A DNA stretch of 61,992 nucleotides from an uncultured Bacteroidia bacterium (lineage in GTDB: Bacteria; Bacteroidota; Bacteroidia; Bacteroidales; CAJPTX01). Position numbers and translations under genes: made by a program. Every line of letters begins with the position of its first letter. The stretch's first letter is position 1. This document shows, piece after piece, positions 1 to 10,651 of the stretch. The DNA lies in assembly GCA_947252645.1 (NCBI GenBank), contig CAMXWF010000018.1:1-61992 (forward strand). Reading direction: 5' to 3'. The notes under the pieces were generated by a model that saw nothing but the letters and a program-made list of their open reading frames with translations, did not search any database and was not told the DNA's origin.

Positions 1-3000
1 GTGCAGGGTGGGCGTGCTCGGCGTGGTCCCCGCGGGCACCTTCACCAGCTTCACGGTCGCCTCCGTGGTCTCATTCTCTTTGATCGTCACGTCCACGCTC
101 GCGGGATAGTAGCCCTCCTTGGCCACCGGCACGGTACTCGTACCCACCGGCACGGCCTGTAGGGTCACCTTGCCCGCCCCGTCGGTCGTGTGCTTCTCCC
201 CGCCGATGGTCACCTCGGTCCCCGTGAGCGGCTTACCGTCCTCGCCTATCACTGTCAGCTCCAGCGTCCCGGTCGCGGCCCCGGGGTTCGGGGTCTCGAT
301 GGGCTTCAGCGTCACCGTCAGCGTGACATCCTGCCCGTCCACGGTCAGGCCCGCGGGCGTGCGTCCGGTCTCCTCGTAGCCGGCCTTCTGCACCGCCACC
401 GGGTAGGCGCCGTTGGGCAGCTGGGCCGTCACCTGGCCGTCCGGGCCGGTGGGCTCGGGTGCCCGGGTGCCGATCCGCACCGTCGCGCCCGCAACGGCCT
501 TGCCACCGGCGAGCTGCGTCTTCACCGTCACCGTGTAGGTCTTGGCCTGCGGCGTGGCCCCGCTGATGTCCTTCACCAGCTTCACGATCGCCGTGGTGGT
601 CTTATTCTCCTCGATCGTCACGTCCACGCTCGCGGGATGGTAGCCCTCCTTGGACACCGGCACGGTGCTCGTCCCCACCGGCACCGCCTGCAGGGTCACC
701 TTGCCCTCCCCGTCGGTCGTGTACTCCTTCCCGCCGATGGTCACCTTGGTCTCCGTGAGCGGCTTACCGTCCTCGCCTATCACCGTCAGCTTCAGCGTCC
801 CGGTCGCGGCCTTGGGGTTCGGGGCCTCGACCTTCAACAGCGTCACCGTCAGCGTGGCATCCGCGCCATTCACATGTAGGCCTTGGGACGTACGCGCTTC
901 CTCCTTGTAGCCGGCCTTCTGCACCGCCACCGGGTAGGTGCCGTCGGGCAGCTGGGCTGTCACCTGGCCGTCCGCGCCGGTGGTCGCGGGTGCCTGGGTG
1001 CCGATCCTCACCGTCGCGCCCGCAACGGCCTTGCCACCGGCGAGCTGCGTCTTCACCGTCACCGTGTAGGTCTTGGCCTGCGGCGTGGCCCCGCTGATGT
1101 CCTTCACCAGCTTCACGATCGCCGTGGTGGTCTTATTCTCCTCGATCGTCACGTCCACGCTCGCGGGATGGTAGCCCTCCTTGGACACCGGCACGGTGCT
1201 CGTCCCCACCGGCACCGCCTGCAGGGTCACCTTGCCCTCCCCGTCGGTCGTGTACTCCTTCCCGCCGATGGTCACCTTGGTCCCCGTGAGCGGCTGGCCG
1301 TCCTCGCCTATCACCGTCAGCTTCAGCGTCCCGGTCGCGGCCCCGGGGTCCTTGTTCACGATGGGCGCCAGCGTCACCGTCAGCTCGACGGCCGCACCGT
1401 CCACGGTCAGGCCCGCGGGCGTACGTCCGGTCTCCTCGTAGCCGGCCTTCTGCACCGCCACCTGGTAGGCGCCGTCGGGCAGCTGGGCCGTCACCTGGCC
1501 GTCCGGGCCGGTGGGCTCGGGTGCCCGGGTGCCGATCCGCACCGTCGCGCCCGCAACGGGGGTGACTGGGGTACCGGTGGCACCCGCAAGCTCCACCCTC
1601 ACCGTCACCGTGTGCAGGGGGGGCGTGGTCGGTGTGGTGGGCGTGGTCCCCGCGGGCACCTTCACCAGCTTCACGGTCGCCTCCGTGGTCTCATTCTCTT
1701 TGATCGTCACGTCCACGCTCGCGGGATAGTAGCCCTCCTTGGCCACCGGCACGGTACTCGTACCCACCGGCACGGCCTGTAGGGTCACCTTGCCCGCCCC
1801 GTCGGTCGTGTGCTTCTCCCCGCCGATGGTCACCTCGGTCCCCGTGAGCGGCTTACCGTCCTCGCCTATCACCGTCAGCTTCAGCGTCCCGGTCGCGGCC
1901 TTGGGGTTCGGGGCCTCGACCTTCAACAGCGTCACCGTCAGCGTGGCATCCGCGCCATTCACATGTAGGCCTTGGGACGTACGCGCTTCCTCCTTGTAGC
2001 CGGCCTTCTGCACCGCCACCGGGTAGGTGCCGTCGGGCAGCTGGGCTGTCACCTGGCCGTCCGCGCCGGTGGTCGCGGCTGCCTGGGTGCCGATCCTCAC
2101 CGTCGCGCCCGCAACGGGGGTGCCAGCAGCACCCGCAAGCTCCACCTTCACCGTCACCGTGTGCAGGGTGGGCGTGCTCGGCGTGGTCCCCGCGGGCACC
2201 TTCACCAGCTTCACGGTCGCCTCCGTGGTCTCATTCTCTTTGATCGTCACGTCCACGCTCGCGGGATAGTAGCCCTCCTTGGCCACCGGCACGGTACTCG
2301 TACCCACCGGCACGGCCTGTAGGGTCACCTTGCCCGCCCCGTCGGTCGTGTGCTTCTCCCCGCCGATGGTCACCTCGGTCCCCGTGAGCGGCTTACCGTC
2401 CTCGCCTATCACCGTCAGCTTCAGCGTCCCGGTCGCGGCCCCGGGGTCCTTGTTCACGATGGGCGCCAGCGTCACCGTCAGCGTGGCATCCGCGCCATTC
2501 ACATGTAGGCCTTGGGACGTACGCGCTTCCTCCTTGTAGCCGGACTTCTGCACTGCCACCGGGTAGGCGCCGTCGGGCAGCTGGGCCGTCACCTGGCCGT
2601 CCGGGCCGGTGGGCTCGGGTGCCCGGGTGCCGATCCGCACCGTCGCGCCCGCAACGGCCTTGCCACCGGCGAGCTGCGTCTTCACCGTCACCGTGTAGGT
2701 CTTGGCCTGCGGCGTGGCCCCGCTGATGTCCTTCACCAGCTTCACGATCGCCGTGGTGGTCTTATTCTCCTCGATCGTCACGTCCACGCTCGCGGGATGG
2801 TAGCCCTCCTTGGACACCGGCACGGTGCTCGTCCCCACCGGCACCGCCTGCAGGGTCACCTTGCCCTCCCCGTCGGTCGTGTACTCCTTCCCGCCGATGG
2901 TCACCTTGGTCCCCGTGAGCGGCTGGCCGTCCTCGCCTATCACCGTCAGCTTCAGCGTCCCGGTCGCGGCCTTGGGGTTCGGGGTCTCGATGGGCTTCAG

Positions 3001-3240
3001 CGTCACCGTCAGCGTGACATCCTGCCCGTCCACGGTCAGGCCCGCGGGCGTGCGTCCGGTCTCCTCGTAGCCGGCCTTCTGCACTGCCACCGAGTAGGGG
3101 CCGTTGGGCAGCTGGGCCGTCACCTGGCCGTCCGGGCCGGTGGTCGCAGGTGCCTGGGCGCCGATCCCCACCGTCGCGCCCGCAACGGCCGTGCCGTCGG
3201 CGAGTTGCGTCTTCACCGTCACCGTGTAGGTCTTGGCCTG
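1..3240 (-). repeat. Six tandem coding units of about 531-558 bp
   Basis: Equivalent points recur at 119, 650, 1181, 1739, 2279 and 2810, so the period is 531, 531, 558, 540 and 531 bp. Each unit encodes two beta-rich subdomains (phrases TVIGEDGKPLT, VPVGTSTVPV, YPASVDVTI, GATVRIGT, GYEETGRTP). Two versions of the YPASVDVTI block alternate as A, B, B, A, A, B along the plus coordinates. Other blocks follow different orders, so the units are mosaics. The first lines at 1 and at 2161 are identical. The array continues beyond base 1. Confidence 0.9.
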
Positions 3241-6200
3241 CGACTGTCTCCACAGCGCCGTCAGCATGATGTCGGCGTTCACCGGATCGTCAAAGTTGTA
3301 CGCTACGCCGTTTAGCTGCCACTCCACGAAGGTGTAGCCGTCCCGCGTGGGATCGGCGGGCTTGCTCGCCGTCTTTCCATCTTCCACCTCCTGCTTCACG
3401 GGCGCCGTCTTACCATCGTTGTAGTCGAAGGTCACCGTGTGCTTCGCCACCCACCGCGCCTTCAGCGTGATATCCTGGGTGACCGCCGTCCCGAAGTCGT
3501 ACGGAGCGGTCGCACCATCCTGGTACCACCCCTTGAACGCGTAGCCGTCCCGCGTGGGATCGCTGGCCGGCCTGCTCGCAGCCTTTCCATCTTCCACCTC
3601 CTGCTTTTCCACCGGTGTCTTACCATCGTTGTAGTCGAGGGTCACCGTGTGCTTCGCCACCCACCGCGCCGTCAGCTTGATATCTCCTTTCACCTCACTT
3701 GTGAGGTCATACGAATCGTTGTTCAGCAACCAGCCCACGAACGTGTAGCCCTCTCTGGTGGGCTCCTCCACGTTGGACTTCTGGATCGACTTGCGGTGCG
3801 CCACCGGTACAATCCGCCACCTGCGACCGTTCGCAAACCGCCCTTCGGTCGCGTCGAACTCTACCTCCCACAGCACCGTCAGCTTGATCGTGTCCGGCTC
3901 CGCTTTGCCTTCCGCATCTACCGATACCTTCACCGTGTTAGCTTCATAGCCTTCAGCCTTAGCTAATACAGGATAGCCCTTCTTTTTTATCTGTAGGTTC
4001 AGCTTCACCTTCCCACGGTCATCGGTCGTTACCGTCTGCGCACCCACCGTCACCGTCGCGCCCTCGATGACATTCTTCGTCCCCGGATCTACCACCGTCA
4101 CCTCGACTTCCTTAGCCTCTATCACATTGACTCCCGGGGTGTTACCTTCCTCGATATCTATCGTAGCTGGGGTCGCATGCCCCCACCCATCTATCGTCAC
4201 CGGCACCGTCACCACGATGTCCGTTGTCCTTACGGTTACCGTCCCCTCGGTCGGCGCCGGCACCCCGGGTACTTTCGCAATGCCATCCTCATCGGTCTTC
4301 GCCGTATACGATTTTCCATTCTCATCCACAATCGTCACATCGGCCCCGATTAGTGCATTACCGTTATTCCTCACAGTTATCGGCACTTCAATAAAATACT
4401 TCAGCTCAATCGTGTCGGGATCCGCTATACCTTCATCATTCACTGACACTGCCACCGTCCTATCGACATAGGTGGACGCTTTGGCCTTCATCCGGTACTT
4501 GACTCCAGTACCACCCAGCAGGTTCAGCGTCACCTTCCCATAATAGTCGCCGGCCTTCGCCACCTGTGCGCCCACCGTCACCGTGGTCCCGAAACGATCA
4601 CCGAGGCCATATGTTCTAGCCGCCGAATCGACCACCGTCACCACGACCGCCTTGGCCTGGCTAATATCGATATTATCCGGCTCAGCCTTCCCATCCCCTT
4701 TCACCTTCACTGGCCCCGTCACTTGCTTCCCATCTTTCTCCACGGTAACGGTCCCTTCGGTTAGCACTGGCACCTTCTGCACGACCGCCATGCCATCGTT
4801 TAAGGTCATTCCCTTATACTCTTTTCCTTTGACATCCACGATCGTCACCGTGGCGCCGGGTACCTTAGCCCCATTATCCGTCACCTTGATTGTCACGCCC
4901 GCCAACGACATCAGCTCAATCCCGCCCAGCGTTAGGGTGCTGCCGTTATACGCCTTCACCCTCCTCTTCACCGTGCTATTGGCGTAGCCGTCGGCCGTGG
5001 TCACCACCTGGTACTGAATTTTGACACCTTCCTGCAGGTTCAGCGTCACCTTGCCATTGCCATCGGCCGTTACCGTCTGCGCGCCCACAGTGACCTTGGC
5101 GCCCTCAATTCCTTCTCCCGTCACCGCATCAATCACCGTCACCTCAACCCCCCGGGGCTTCGCGATGTCTATCCTATCCGGCTCCAGCTTCCCATCCTTG
5201 GCCACCTTCACCGGCACCGTCACTACCTTCCAGCCTTTCTCCACCGTAACTGTCCATTCGGTTGGCCCTGCCATCTTCGGTACGTCAGCCTTGCCATTAG
5301 AACCGGTCGTTTCCTTATACTCGTTTCCTTTGGCATCCACGATCGTCACCGTCGCGCCATCCTCAGGCTGATCATTATTCACCACCGTGATCGTCACGCG
5401 CTCATTTTGCTTCAACTCTATCGTGTTAGGGTCCGCTGTACCATCAGCATTCACTAATACTGTCTCCGACGTAACGGCATAGACCGCAGGACCTTTGGCC
5501 ACCATCTGGTACTGGATTCCCATACCGCCCAGCAGGTTCAACGTCACCTTCCCATCGCTTCCAATGTCGGCTTTCTTCGCTGCCACCGTCACCGTGCCAT
5601 TCGGGATGGGCACCGCCCACTCATCAACCACCGTCATGATCACGGGTACTATCTTCTGGATGTCTATCGTATTCAGATTCGCATTCCCATCCTCGTCCAC
5701 CGTCACCGGCACCGACACCTCCTTGTCGCCTGCACTCACAGTCAGCGTCCCATCGGTCGGTGCTAGCACCTTCGGCATGACCGCATTGCCATCAGAACCG
5801 GTCGTTTTCTTATACTCTTTCCCGTTCTCATCCACAATCGTCACCGTGGCACCGGACACCCCCGCACCATTATCCGTCACCGTTATCGTCACGTCCCTCA
5901 CCGGTGTCAGCTTGATTGTGTTAGGATTCGCTATGCCGTTATGGTCCACCTTCCGCATCACAGTGCTATCGGCGTAGCCTTCTTTCTTGGCCACCATCCG
6001 GTACTGGACTGGATCAGCAATAGTACCTCCCAGCAGGTTCAGTGTCACCTTACCAGCACTGCCTTTGGTAGTTACCACCTGCGCGCCCACCGCTACCGTG
6101 GCGCCCTCAATGCCTTGCTTCGTCTTCGCGTCAACCACTGTCACCACGACCGCCTTAGCCTGGCTAATATCGATATTATCCGACTCCGCCGTCCCGGCCT

Positions 6201-7002
6201 CGTTCACCTTCACCGGCGCCGTCATCACCACCTGCCCGCTTTGCTCCACGGTCACTGTCCCATTCTCCTTGATTGGCACTGGCACATTCTTCACGACCGC
6301 CTCGCCAGTAGGACCGGCCGTCCCCTTATACTCTTTCCCCTTGGCATCCACGATTTTCACTGTGACACCGGACACCGGAGAGCTACCATTCACCACCTTG
6401 ATCGTCACACCCCTCACCGGTGTCAGCTTGATCGCGTCCAGCAATGGTTTTTGAGCGTCAAATCTCTTGATCGGTCGCGTCACCGTGCTAACGGCGTAGC
6501 CGTTCGCCGTGACCGATACAGGGAAAGTCCCTCTCATCAGGTTCAGCATCGCCTTCCCTTGGCTCTTGGTCTCTGCATTCTGCGCGCCTATCGTTACCGT
6601 GGCACCCGGAATGCCGTTACCCGTCACCGCATCTACCACCGTCACCTCGACCGACTTGGCACTCGCGAGGTTTATCGTGGACGGGCTCACCTTCCCACTC
6701 TCGTTCACCTTTAGCGCGGCCGTCACTACCGTTGCGCCACTCTCCACAGTAACGGTTCCCGCGGGCGGCACTGGCACCCCCTCCACAATCGCTTCGCCAT
6801 CGTCTTTGGTCGTCCCTTCATGCTTTTCCCCGTTGGCATCCACGATTGTCACCTTAGCATCTTTCACGGGTGTGGTTTTTCTATTCACCCTGTTCGTCAC
6901 CTTGATCTTCACGTCCTGTGTGGCCTGCGCCATCGCCCCCACGGGCAGCAGCAGTAGCGCCATGAGAAACCACCCCATGGCCACCAACATCCTCTTTTTC
7001 AT
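1..7002 (-). CDS. Giant secreted repeat protein, Ig-like/carboxypeptidase-regulatory-like domains with InlB-type B repeats (3' end beyond window)
   Basis: The minus frame is open from the ATG at 7002 to base 1, giving at least 2334 residues with no stop. It begins with a Sec signal peptide (MKKRML, a hydrophobic core, then AMA|Q near residue 25). Residues about 27-1060 are divergent domains of roughly 85 residues with beta-sandwich phrases such as VTVVDAVTGNGIPGATV and DDGEAIVEGVPVP, typical of carboxypeptidase-regulatory-like or Cna-B-like folds. Residues about 1065-1250 hold three InlB-type B repeats (GYTFVEW, GYAFKGW). Residues 1254-2334 are six near-identical units of about 180 residues. 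A surface or adhesin role is inferred. In-frame ATGs at 7020, 7056 and 7079 also exist; 7002 is chosen because it puts a classic signal peptide at the start. The C terminus, where a T9SS sorting domain would be expected, is outside the window. Confidence 0.85.
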   Translation of the reverse strand, partial: MKKRMLVAMGWFLMALLLLPVGAMAQATQDVKIKVTNRVNRKTTPVKDAKVTIVDANGEKHEGTTKDDGEAIVEGVPVPPAGTVTVESGATVVTAALKVNESGKVSPSTINLASAKSVEVTVVDAVTGNGIPGATVTIGAQNAETKSQGKAMLNLMRGTFPVSVTANGYAVSTVTRPIKRFDAQKPLLDAIKLTPVRGVTIKVVNGSSPVSGVTVKIVDAKGKEYKGTAGPTGEAVVKNVPVPIKENGTVTVEQSGQVVMTAPVKVNEAGTAESDNIDISQAKAVVVTVVDAKTKQGIEGATVAVGAQVVTTKGSAGKVTLNLLGGTIADPVQYRMVAKKEGYADSTVMRKVDHNGIANPNTIKLTPVRDVTITVTDNGAGVSGATVTIVDENGKEYKKTTGSDGNAVMPKVLAPTDGTLTVSAGDKEVSVPVTVDEDGNANLNTIDIQKIVPVIMTVVDEWAVPIPNGTVTVAAKKADIGSDGKVTLNLLGGMGIQYQMVAKGPAVYAVTSETVLVNADGTADPNTIELKQNERVTITVVNNDQPEDGATVTIVDAKGNEYKETTGSNGKADVPKMAGPTEWTVTVEKGWKVVTVPVKVAKDGKLEPDRIDIAKPRGVEVTVIDAVTGEGIEGAKVTVGAQTVTADGNGKVTLNLQEGVKIQYQVVTTADGYANSTVKRRVKAYNGSTLTLGGIELMSLAGVTIKVTDNGAKVPGATVTIVDVKGKEYKGMTLNDGMAVVQKVPVLTEGTVTVEKDGKQVTGPVKVKGDGKAEPDNIDISQAKAVVVTVVDSAARTYGLGDRFGTTVTVGAQVAKAGDYYGKVTLNLLGGTGVKYRMKAKASTYVDRTVAVSVNDEGIADPDTIELKYFIEVPITVRNNGNALIGADVTIVDENGKSYTAKTDEDGIAKVPGVPAPTEGTVTVRTTDIVVTVPVTIDGWGHATPATIDIEEGNTPGVNVIEAKEVEVTVVDPGTKNVIEGATVTVGAQTVTTDDRGKVKLNLQIKKKGYPVLAKAEGYEANTVKVSVDAEGKAEPDTIKLTVLWEVEFDATEGRFANGRRWRIVPVAHRKSIQKSNVEEPTREGYTFVGWLLNNDSYDLTSEVKGDIKLTARWVAKHTVTLDYNDGKTPVEKQEVEDGKAASRPASDPTRDGYAFKGWYQDGATAPYDFGTAVTQDITLKARWVAKHTVTFDYNDGKTAPVKQEVEDGKTASKPADPTRDGYTFVEWQLNGVAYNFDDPVNADIMLTALWRQSQAKTYTVTVKTQLADGTAVAGATVGIGAQAPATTGPDGQVTAQLPNGPYSVAVQKAGYEETGRTPAGLTVDGQDVTLTVTLKPIETPNPKAATGTLKLTVIGEDGQPLTGTKVTIGGKEYTTDGEGKVTLQAVPVGTSTVPVSKEGYHPASVDVTIEENKTTTAIVKLVKDISGATPQAKTYTVTVKTQLAGGKAVAGATVRIGTRAPEPTGPDGQVTAQLPDGAYPVAVQKSGYKEEARTSQGLHVNGADATLTVTLAPIVNKDPGAATGTLKLTVIGEDGKPLTGTEVTIGGEKHTTDGAGKVTLQAVPVGTSTVPVAKEGYYPASVDVTIKENETTEATVKLVKVPAGTTPSTPTLHTVTVKVELAGAAGTPVAGATVRIGTQAAATTGADGQVTAQLPDGTYPVAVQKAGYKEEARTSQGLHVNGADATLTVTLLKVEAPNPKAATGTLKLTVIGEDGKPLTGTEVTIGGEKHTTDGAGKVTLQAVPVGTSTVPVAKEGYYPASVDVTIKENETTEATVKLVKVPAGTTPTTPTTPPLHTVTVRVELAGATGTPVTPVAGATVRIGTRAPEPTGPDGQVTAQLPDGAYQVAVQKAGYEETGRTPAGLTVDGAAVELTVTLAPIVNKDPGAATGTLKLTVIGEDGQPLTGTKVTIGGKEYTTDGEGKVTLQAVPVGTSTVPVSKEGYHPASVDVTIEENKTTTAIVKLVKDISGATPQAKTYTVTVKTQLAGGKAVAGATVRIGTQAPATTGADGQVTAQLPDGTYPVAVQKAGYKEEARTSQGLHVNGADATLTVTLLKVEAPNPKAATGTLKLTVIGEDGKPLTETKVTIGGKEYTTDGEGKVTLQAVPVGTSTVPVSKEGYHPASVDVTIEENKTTTAIVKLVKDISGATPQAKTYTVTVKTQLAGGKAVAGATVRIGTRAPEPTGPDGQVTAQLPNGAYPVAVQKAGYEETGRTPAGLTVDGQDVTLTVTLKPIETPNPGAATGTLELTVIGEDGKPLTGTEVTIGGEKHTTDGAGKVTLQAVPVGTSTVPVAKEGYYPASVDVTIKENETTEATVKLVKVPAGTTPSTPTLH
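3244..3800 (-). repeat. Three InlB-type B repeats (Listeria-Bacteroides repeat)
   Basis: Read on the minus strand, this segment encodes three copies of about 70 residues with the order VTFDYNDGK, PTRDGYTFVEW, ADIMLTALW. The middle copy has GYAFKGWYQDG and ITLKARW; the first-translated copy has PTREGYTFVGW and IKLTARW. This is the Flg_new / InlB B-repeat signature, usually found in cell-surface proteins. It separates the divergent N-terminal domains from the near-identical C-terminal units. Confidence 0.85.
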
Positions 7003-7608
7003 TCTACTCAACGCTTCCATATGTCTTATTTCTGCTGCTTTTTTACCGCGTTCCATACCGACCCTCTGCACTCTCTCCATAAAGTCGTTTTTTCTCTATA
7101 GACTCCCTGCGCCCAAATTTCGATGCACGCAGTCAATTATATTAACGTGAAGGTGTGGAGGAATGTTGCAGTAAGGCAATGCGAAGGGCAAGGGTAAAGG
7201 ATTCGTTGGTTTATGAATAGTAAAACAAACTACAAATTATCTTCTAGATTTAGTGAAATAAAGGATGCTGCATCATCAGGGCGTTCTATGCGTTCATACA
7301 ACATTTCAGTCCGTTCACCCCTCCGAAAGGCCCATTCGTCCAAAAGGGAGAGGGAAATTGTCGCCCTGGCGAGCAGAATGCAAAAAGGAATGCCCCTTCG
7401 CGCTCTTTCGCCTCTCCGTTCGCAGCGATACGGCCGCAAAACGATGCGCAGCCCGCCGCCCCGCAATGCCCTGCACACCATGCCTTGCCCGCAATGCCCA
7501 TTGAAAAACGAACCTCTATAGTACCCTCCGCGCCATGCAGCAAACACAGCGCGGCCTTCCCCATTAGCATGGGGAAGGCCGCGCTATCACTCCTGGTAGC
7601 CTAAGGCT
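7003..7608. other. Leader / intergenic region between the giant gene and the orphan sorting domain
   Basis: About 600 bp. It contains the 17-bp perfect hairpin at 7548-7585, described separately. Overlapping ORFs of about 100 codons lie on both strands at 7213-7547, but neither resembles a known family, so no gene is called. An AT-rich stretch at about 7130-7150 may belong to the giant gene's promoter, but no clear TAnnTTTG element was found. Confidence 0.5.
7548..7585 (-). terminator. 17-bp perfect hairpin downstream of the orphan sorting domain
   Basis: AGCGCGGCCTTCCCCAT (7548-7564), the loop TAGC and ATGGGGAAGGCCGCGCT (7569-7585) form an uninterrupted 17-bp stem with a 4-nt loop. It starts 24 bp past the stop at 7609. 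On the minus strand it is followed by TGTGTTTGCTG, a weak T-rich tail, so it is probably the transcription terminator of the sorting-domain ORF or of what that ORF once belonged to. Confidence 0.7.
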
Positions 7609-7860
7609 TTACCTACGCACCACCAGCTTCATCGCCTTACTTTCGCCGTTCGCTGCTTCTATCATCACAATGTACACCCCCTCGGCCAGGCTCTCCACCT
7701 GTAGGTTCGTCTCCTTCTCACCATGAACGGCCAGACTCAACACCTGTACGCCCGTCACCGTATAAACCGCTATGCGCTTTGCGTTCTCCACTGCTGTCGC
7801 GCCGTGTCCTGCTGGGCCTCGCCTAGGGGAGAGAGCTCCGGGAGTGTGCCACTTCCCCAT
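7609..7860 (-). pseudogene. Orphan type IX secretion C-terminal sorting domain (gene remnant)
   Basis: The 83-codon ORF ends in a typical T9SS type A sorting domain: RIAVYTVTGVQV, then a short linker, LAEGVYIVMIEAANG, and KLVVRR at the very end. Such domains are the C-terminal 70-80 residues of large secreted cargo, where they direct outer-membrane export and are cut off at the surface. Here the domain-like part is about 60 residues. The frame is closed upstream by a TAA at about 7885, and no signal peptide or cargo precedes it. It is therefore most simply the tail of a cargo gene lost by rearrangement. It lies in the same orientation as the giant gene, just upstream of it. A free-standing expressed mini-protein cannot be excluded. 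Confidence 0.7.
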
Positions 7861-7874
7861 CCGCTCCGCACCCC

Positions 7875-7925
7875 CTTCGCTAAATTATCGAAAAAGAGCG
7901 GCGTTGGTACGGCGTTGATACGGGG
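7875..7925. repeat. Copy 1 of an approximately 51-nt interspersed repeat
   Basis: This segment aligns without gaps to 44820-44870. The core GAGCGGCGTTGGTACGGCG (7896-7914) is identical in both, and the flanking CTnCGCTAAA lies at the same 21-nt offset. About 40 of 51 positions agree. On the minus strand this copy lies just upstream of the orphan sorting-domain ORF. Confidence 0.6.
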
Positions 7926-7977
7926 ATGGTATGGGTCGAGATTTCCCTGGGCGTGCTTAGCCGTGTGCATTGGCCGC

Positions 7978-8691
7978 CTATCGCCCGAATTGCTCGCTGT
8001 AGAAGATGGAGATGGCAAGCCAGGCGGGCCCGCTCTCGGGCTGATCCAGCAGGAGGGTCTGGTAGCCGGTGTGGTGGAGGGTGGGAGAGAAGATGATTAG
8101 CTCCTTGGGGACCTGCAGGCAGAGGGTGCGCATGGTGGTGCTTTCGTGTGGGGCGTAGAGCACGAGCAGAGGAACGCGGAGCCTTCCGACGACGCGCTGG
8201 ACAGCGTTGGGCGGCTCGAAGTACTCGCCGGGGGAGAGCGCGATGACCTGCTTGACCCGGAAGTCAGTGGTGGCGGCCATCATGGCTAGGGCCGCGCTGC
8301 GCCCGGCACCCACGAGCAGGACGCTGCTGGGTTCGTCGTGGCGGGTGATGTCGGTCACCACGCGGTGGAGGAGCTTGAGCAGCGAGTCGGGGGCGGCGTG
8401 CGGGTTGAAGTAGAGGTCGGGTAGCTCTGGGATATAGACGTTGCAGCGCAGGTGGAGGAGCTTCCGCGCGATGGCTTTTCTGATGTTGGAGTCGTCTGGT
8501 TGGTGGGGCAGGAGGACAATGCGTGGGGCGCCGTACTGCAGGGAGAAATGCCAGCCCAGGCGGTGCCCGGCACTATCGCGTAGCTCCTGCTGAGCCGTAG
8601 CGGCCAGGGGGGCGAGCAGCAGGAGACCCGCGCAGACCCAGGCCGCCGCGCTCCTGCGCGGGGTGGCTGTCTGCAGCTGGCTTTTCCGCAT
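7978..8691 (-). CDS. Secreted alpha/beta-hydrolase-like protein downstream of atpC
   Basis: 237 residues. A signal peptide covers about residues 1-34 (AAAWVCAGLLLLAP, then ATAQ). The mature part has the feel of an alpha/beta hydrolase: strand IVLLPH, the elbow-like LVGAGRSAALAM (possible nucleophile serine), VKQVIALSPGEYF and VPLLVLYAPHES. A full catalytic triad cannot be assigned by eye and no substrate is known. It starts 4 bp after the atpC stop, so it is almost certainly co-transcribed with atpD-atpC. A link to ATP synthase is not implied by its sequence. It could be a non-catalytic periplasmic relative of the fold. Confidence 0.6.
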   Translation of the reverse strand: MRKSQLQTATPRRSAAAWVCAGLLLLAPLAATAQQELRDSAGHRLGWHFSLQYGAPRIVLLPHQPDDSNIRKAIARKLLHLRCNVYIPELPDLYFNPHAAPDSLLKLLHRVVTDITRHDEPSSVLLVGAGRSAALAMMAATTDFRVKQVIALSPGEYFEPPNAVQRVVGRLRVPLLVLYAPHESTTMRTLCLQVPKELIIFSPTLHHTGYQTLLLDQPESGPAWLAISIFYSEQFGR

Positions 8692-8695
8692 GGTC

Positions 8696-8965
8696 CTAGC
8701 GCGCCGCGTGGGTTATGGGATGTGCCTGCTGCGCCAGGATGGTGACGGCGTCATCGTGCTGCTCCACCAGGCCCTCGCCCACCAGACCGAAGCGCGACTC
8801 GCTGCCATCGGCGTGGGCGAGCCGGACGATGCCCGGGCGCAGCGTGGAGACGATGGCCTGGTGCTGATGGAGCATAGTGAAGGGAGCCTTGCCACCGGGC
8901 ACGGAGACCCGTACGGCCTCTCCCGTATATACCGTGGCCTCTGGTGTGACTATTTCTACTTTCAT
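8696..8965 (-). CDS. atpC: F1 ATP synthase epsilon subunit
   Basis: 89 residues, the short bacteroidal form that contains the beta-sandwich domain and little of the C-terminal helical arm. The start MKVEIVTPEATVYTGEA and the phrases VSVPGGKAPFTMLHQHQAIVSTL and RPGIVRL are typical of AtpC. The subunit sits in the F1 central stalk and couples rotation to the c ring. It directly follows atpD, with a 69-bp gap. With the long inhibitory C-terminal helices missing, autoinhibition of ATP hydrolysis is probably weak or absent, which is an inference from length alone. Confidence 0.93.
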   Translation of the reverse strand: MKVEIVTPEATVYTGEAVRVSVPGGKAPFTMLHQHQAIVSTLRPGIVRLAHADGSESRFGLVGEGLVEQHDDAVTILAQQAHPITHAAR

Positions 8966-9034
8966 GATGGGCGTCCTATCGTTGCGGGCGGGCGCATGGT
9001 GGCGCTGCGGGCGGGCGTTGCTCCTTGGCAGGCA

Positions 9035-10552
<1,518 letters not shown>

Positions 10553-10651
10553 ATGGTTCCTCCACCACAAAGGTAGAGAATTTTTGTGCACTCTGCTACT
10601 GGCGCAGCGCGCGGAGGGGAGGGTCGGCCACGCAGCGGGGGGCGCTGGGGG

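Noticed and set aside
119..3315. Several plus-strand ORFs of 80-300 codons across the left repeat array
   Set aside because: They are shadows of the repeated minus-strand gene: they recur at the same spacing as its units, have biased His/Arg/Gly-rich composition and match no family.
7213..7547. Overlapping ORFs of about 100 codons on both strands
   Set aside because: No family resemblance, no ribosome-binding site and strong Arg bias; more likely chance frames in GC-rich noncoding DNA.
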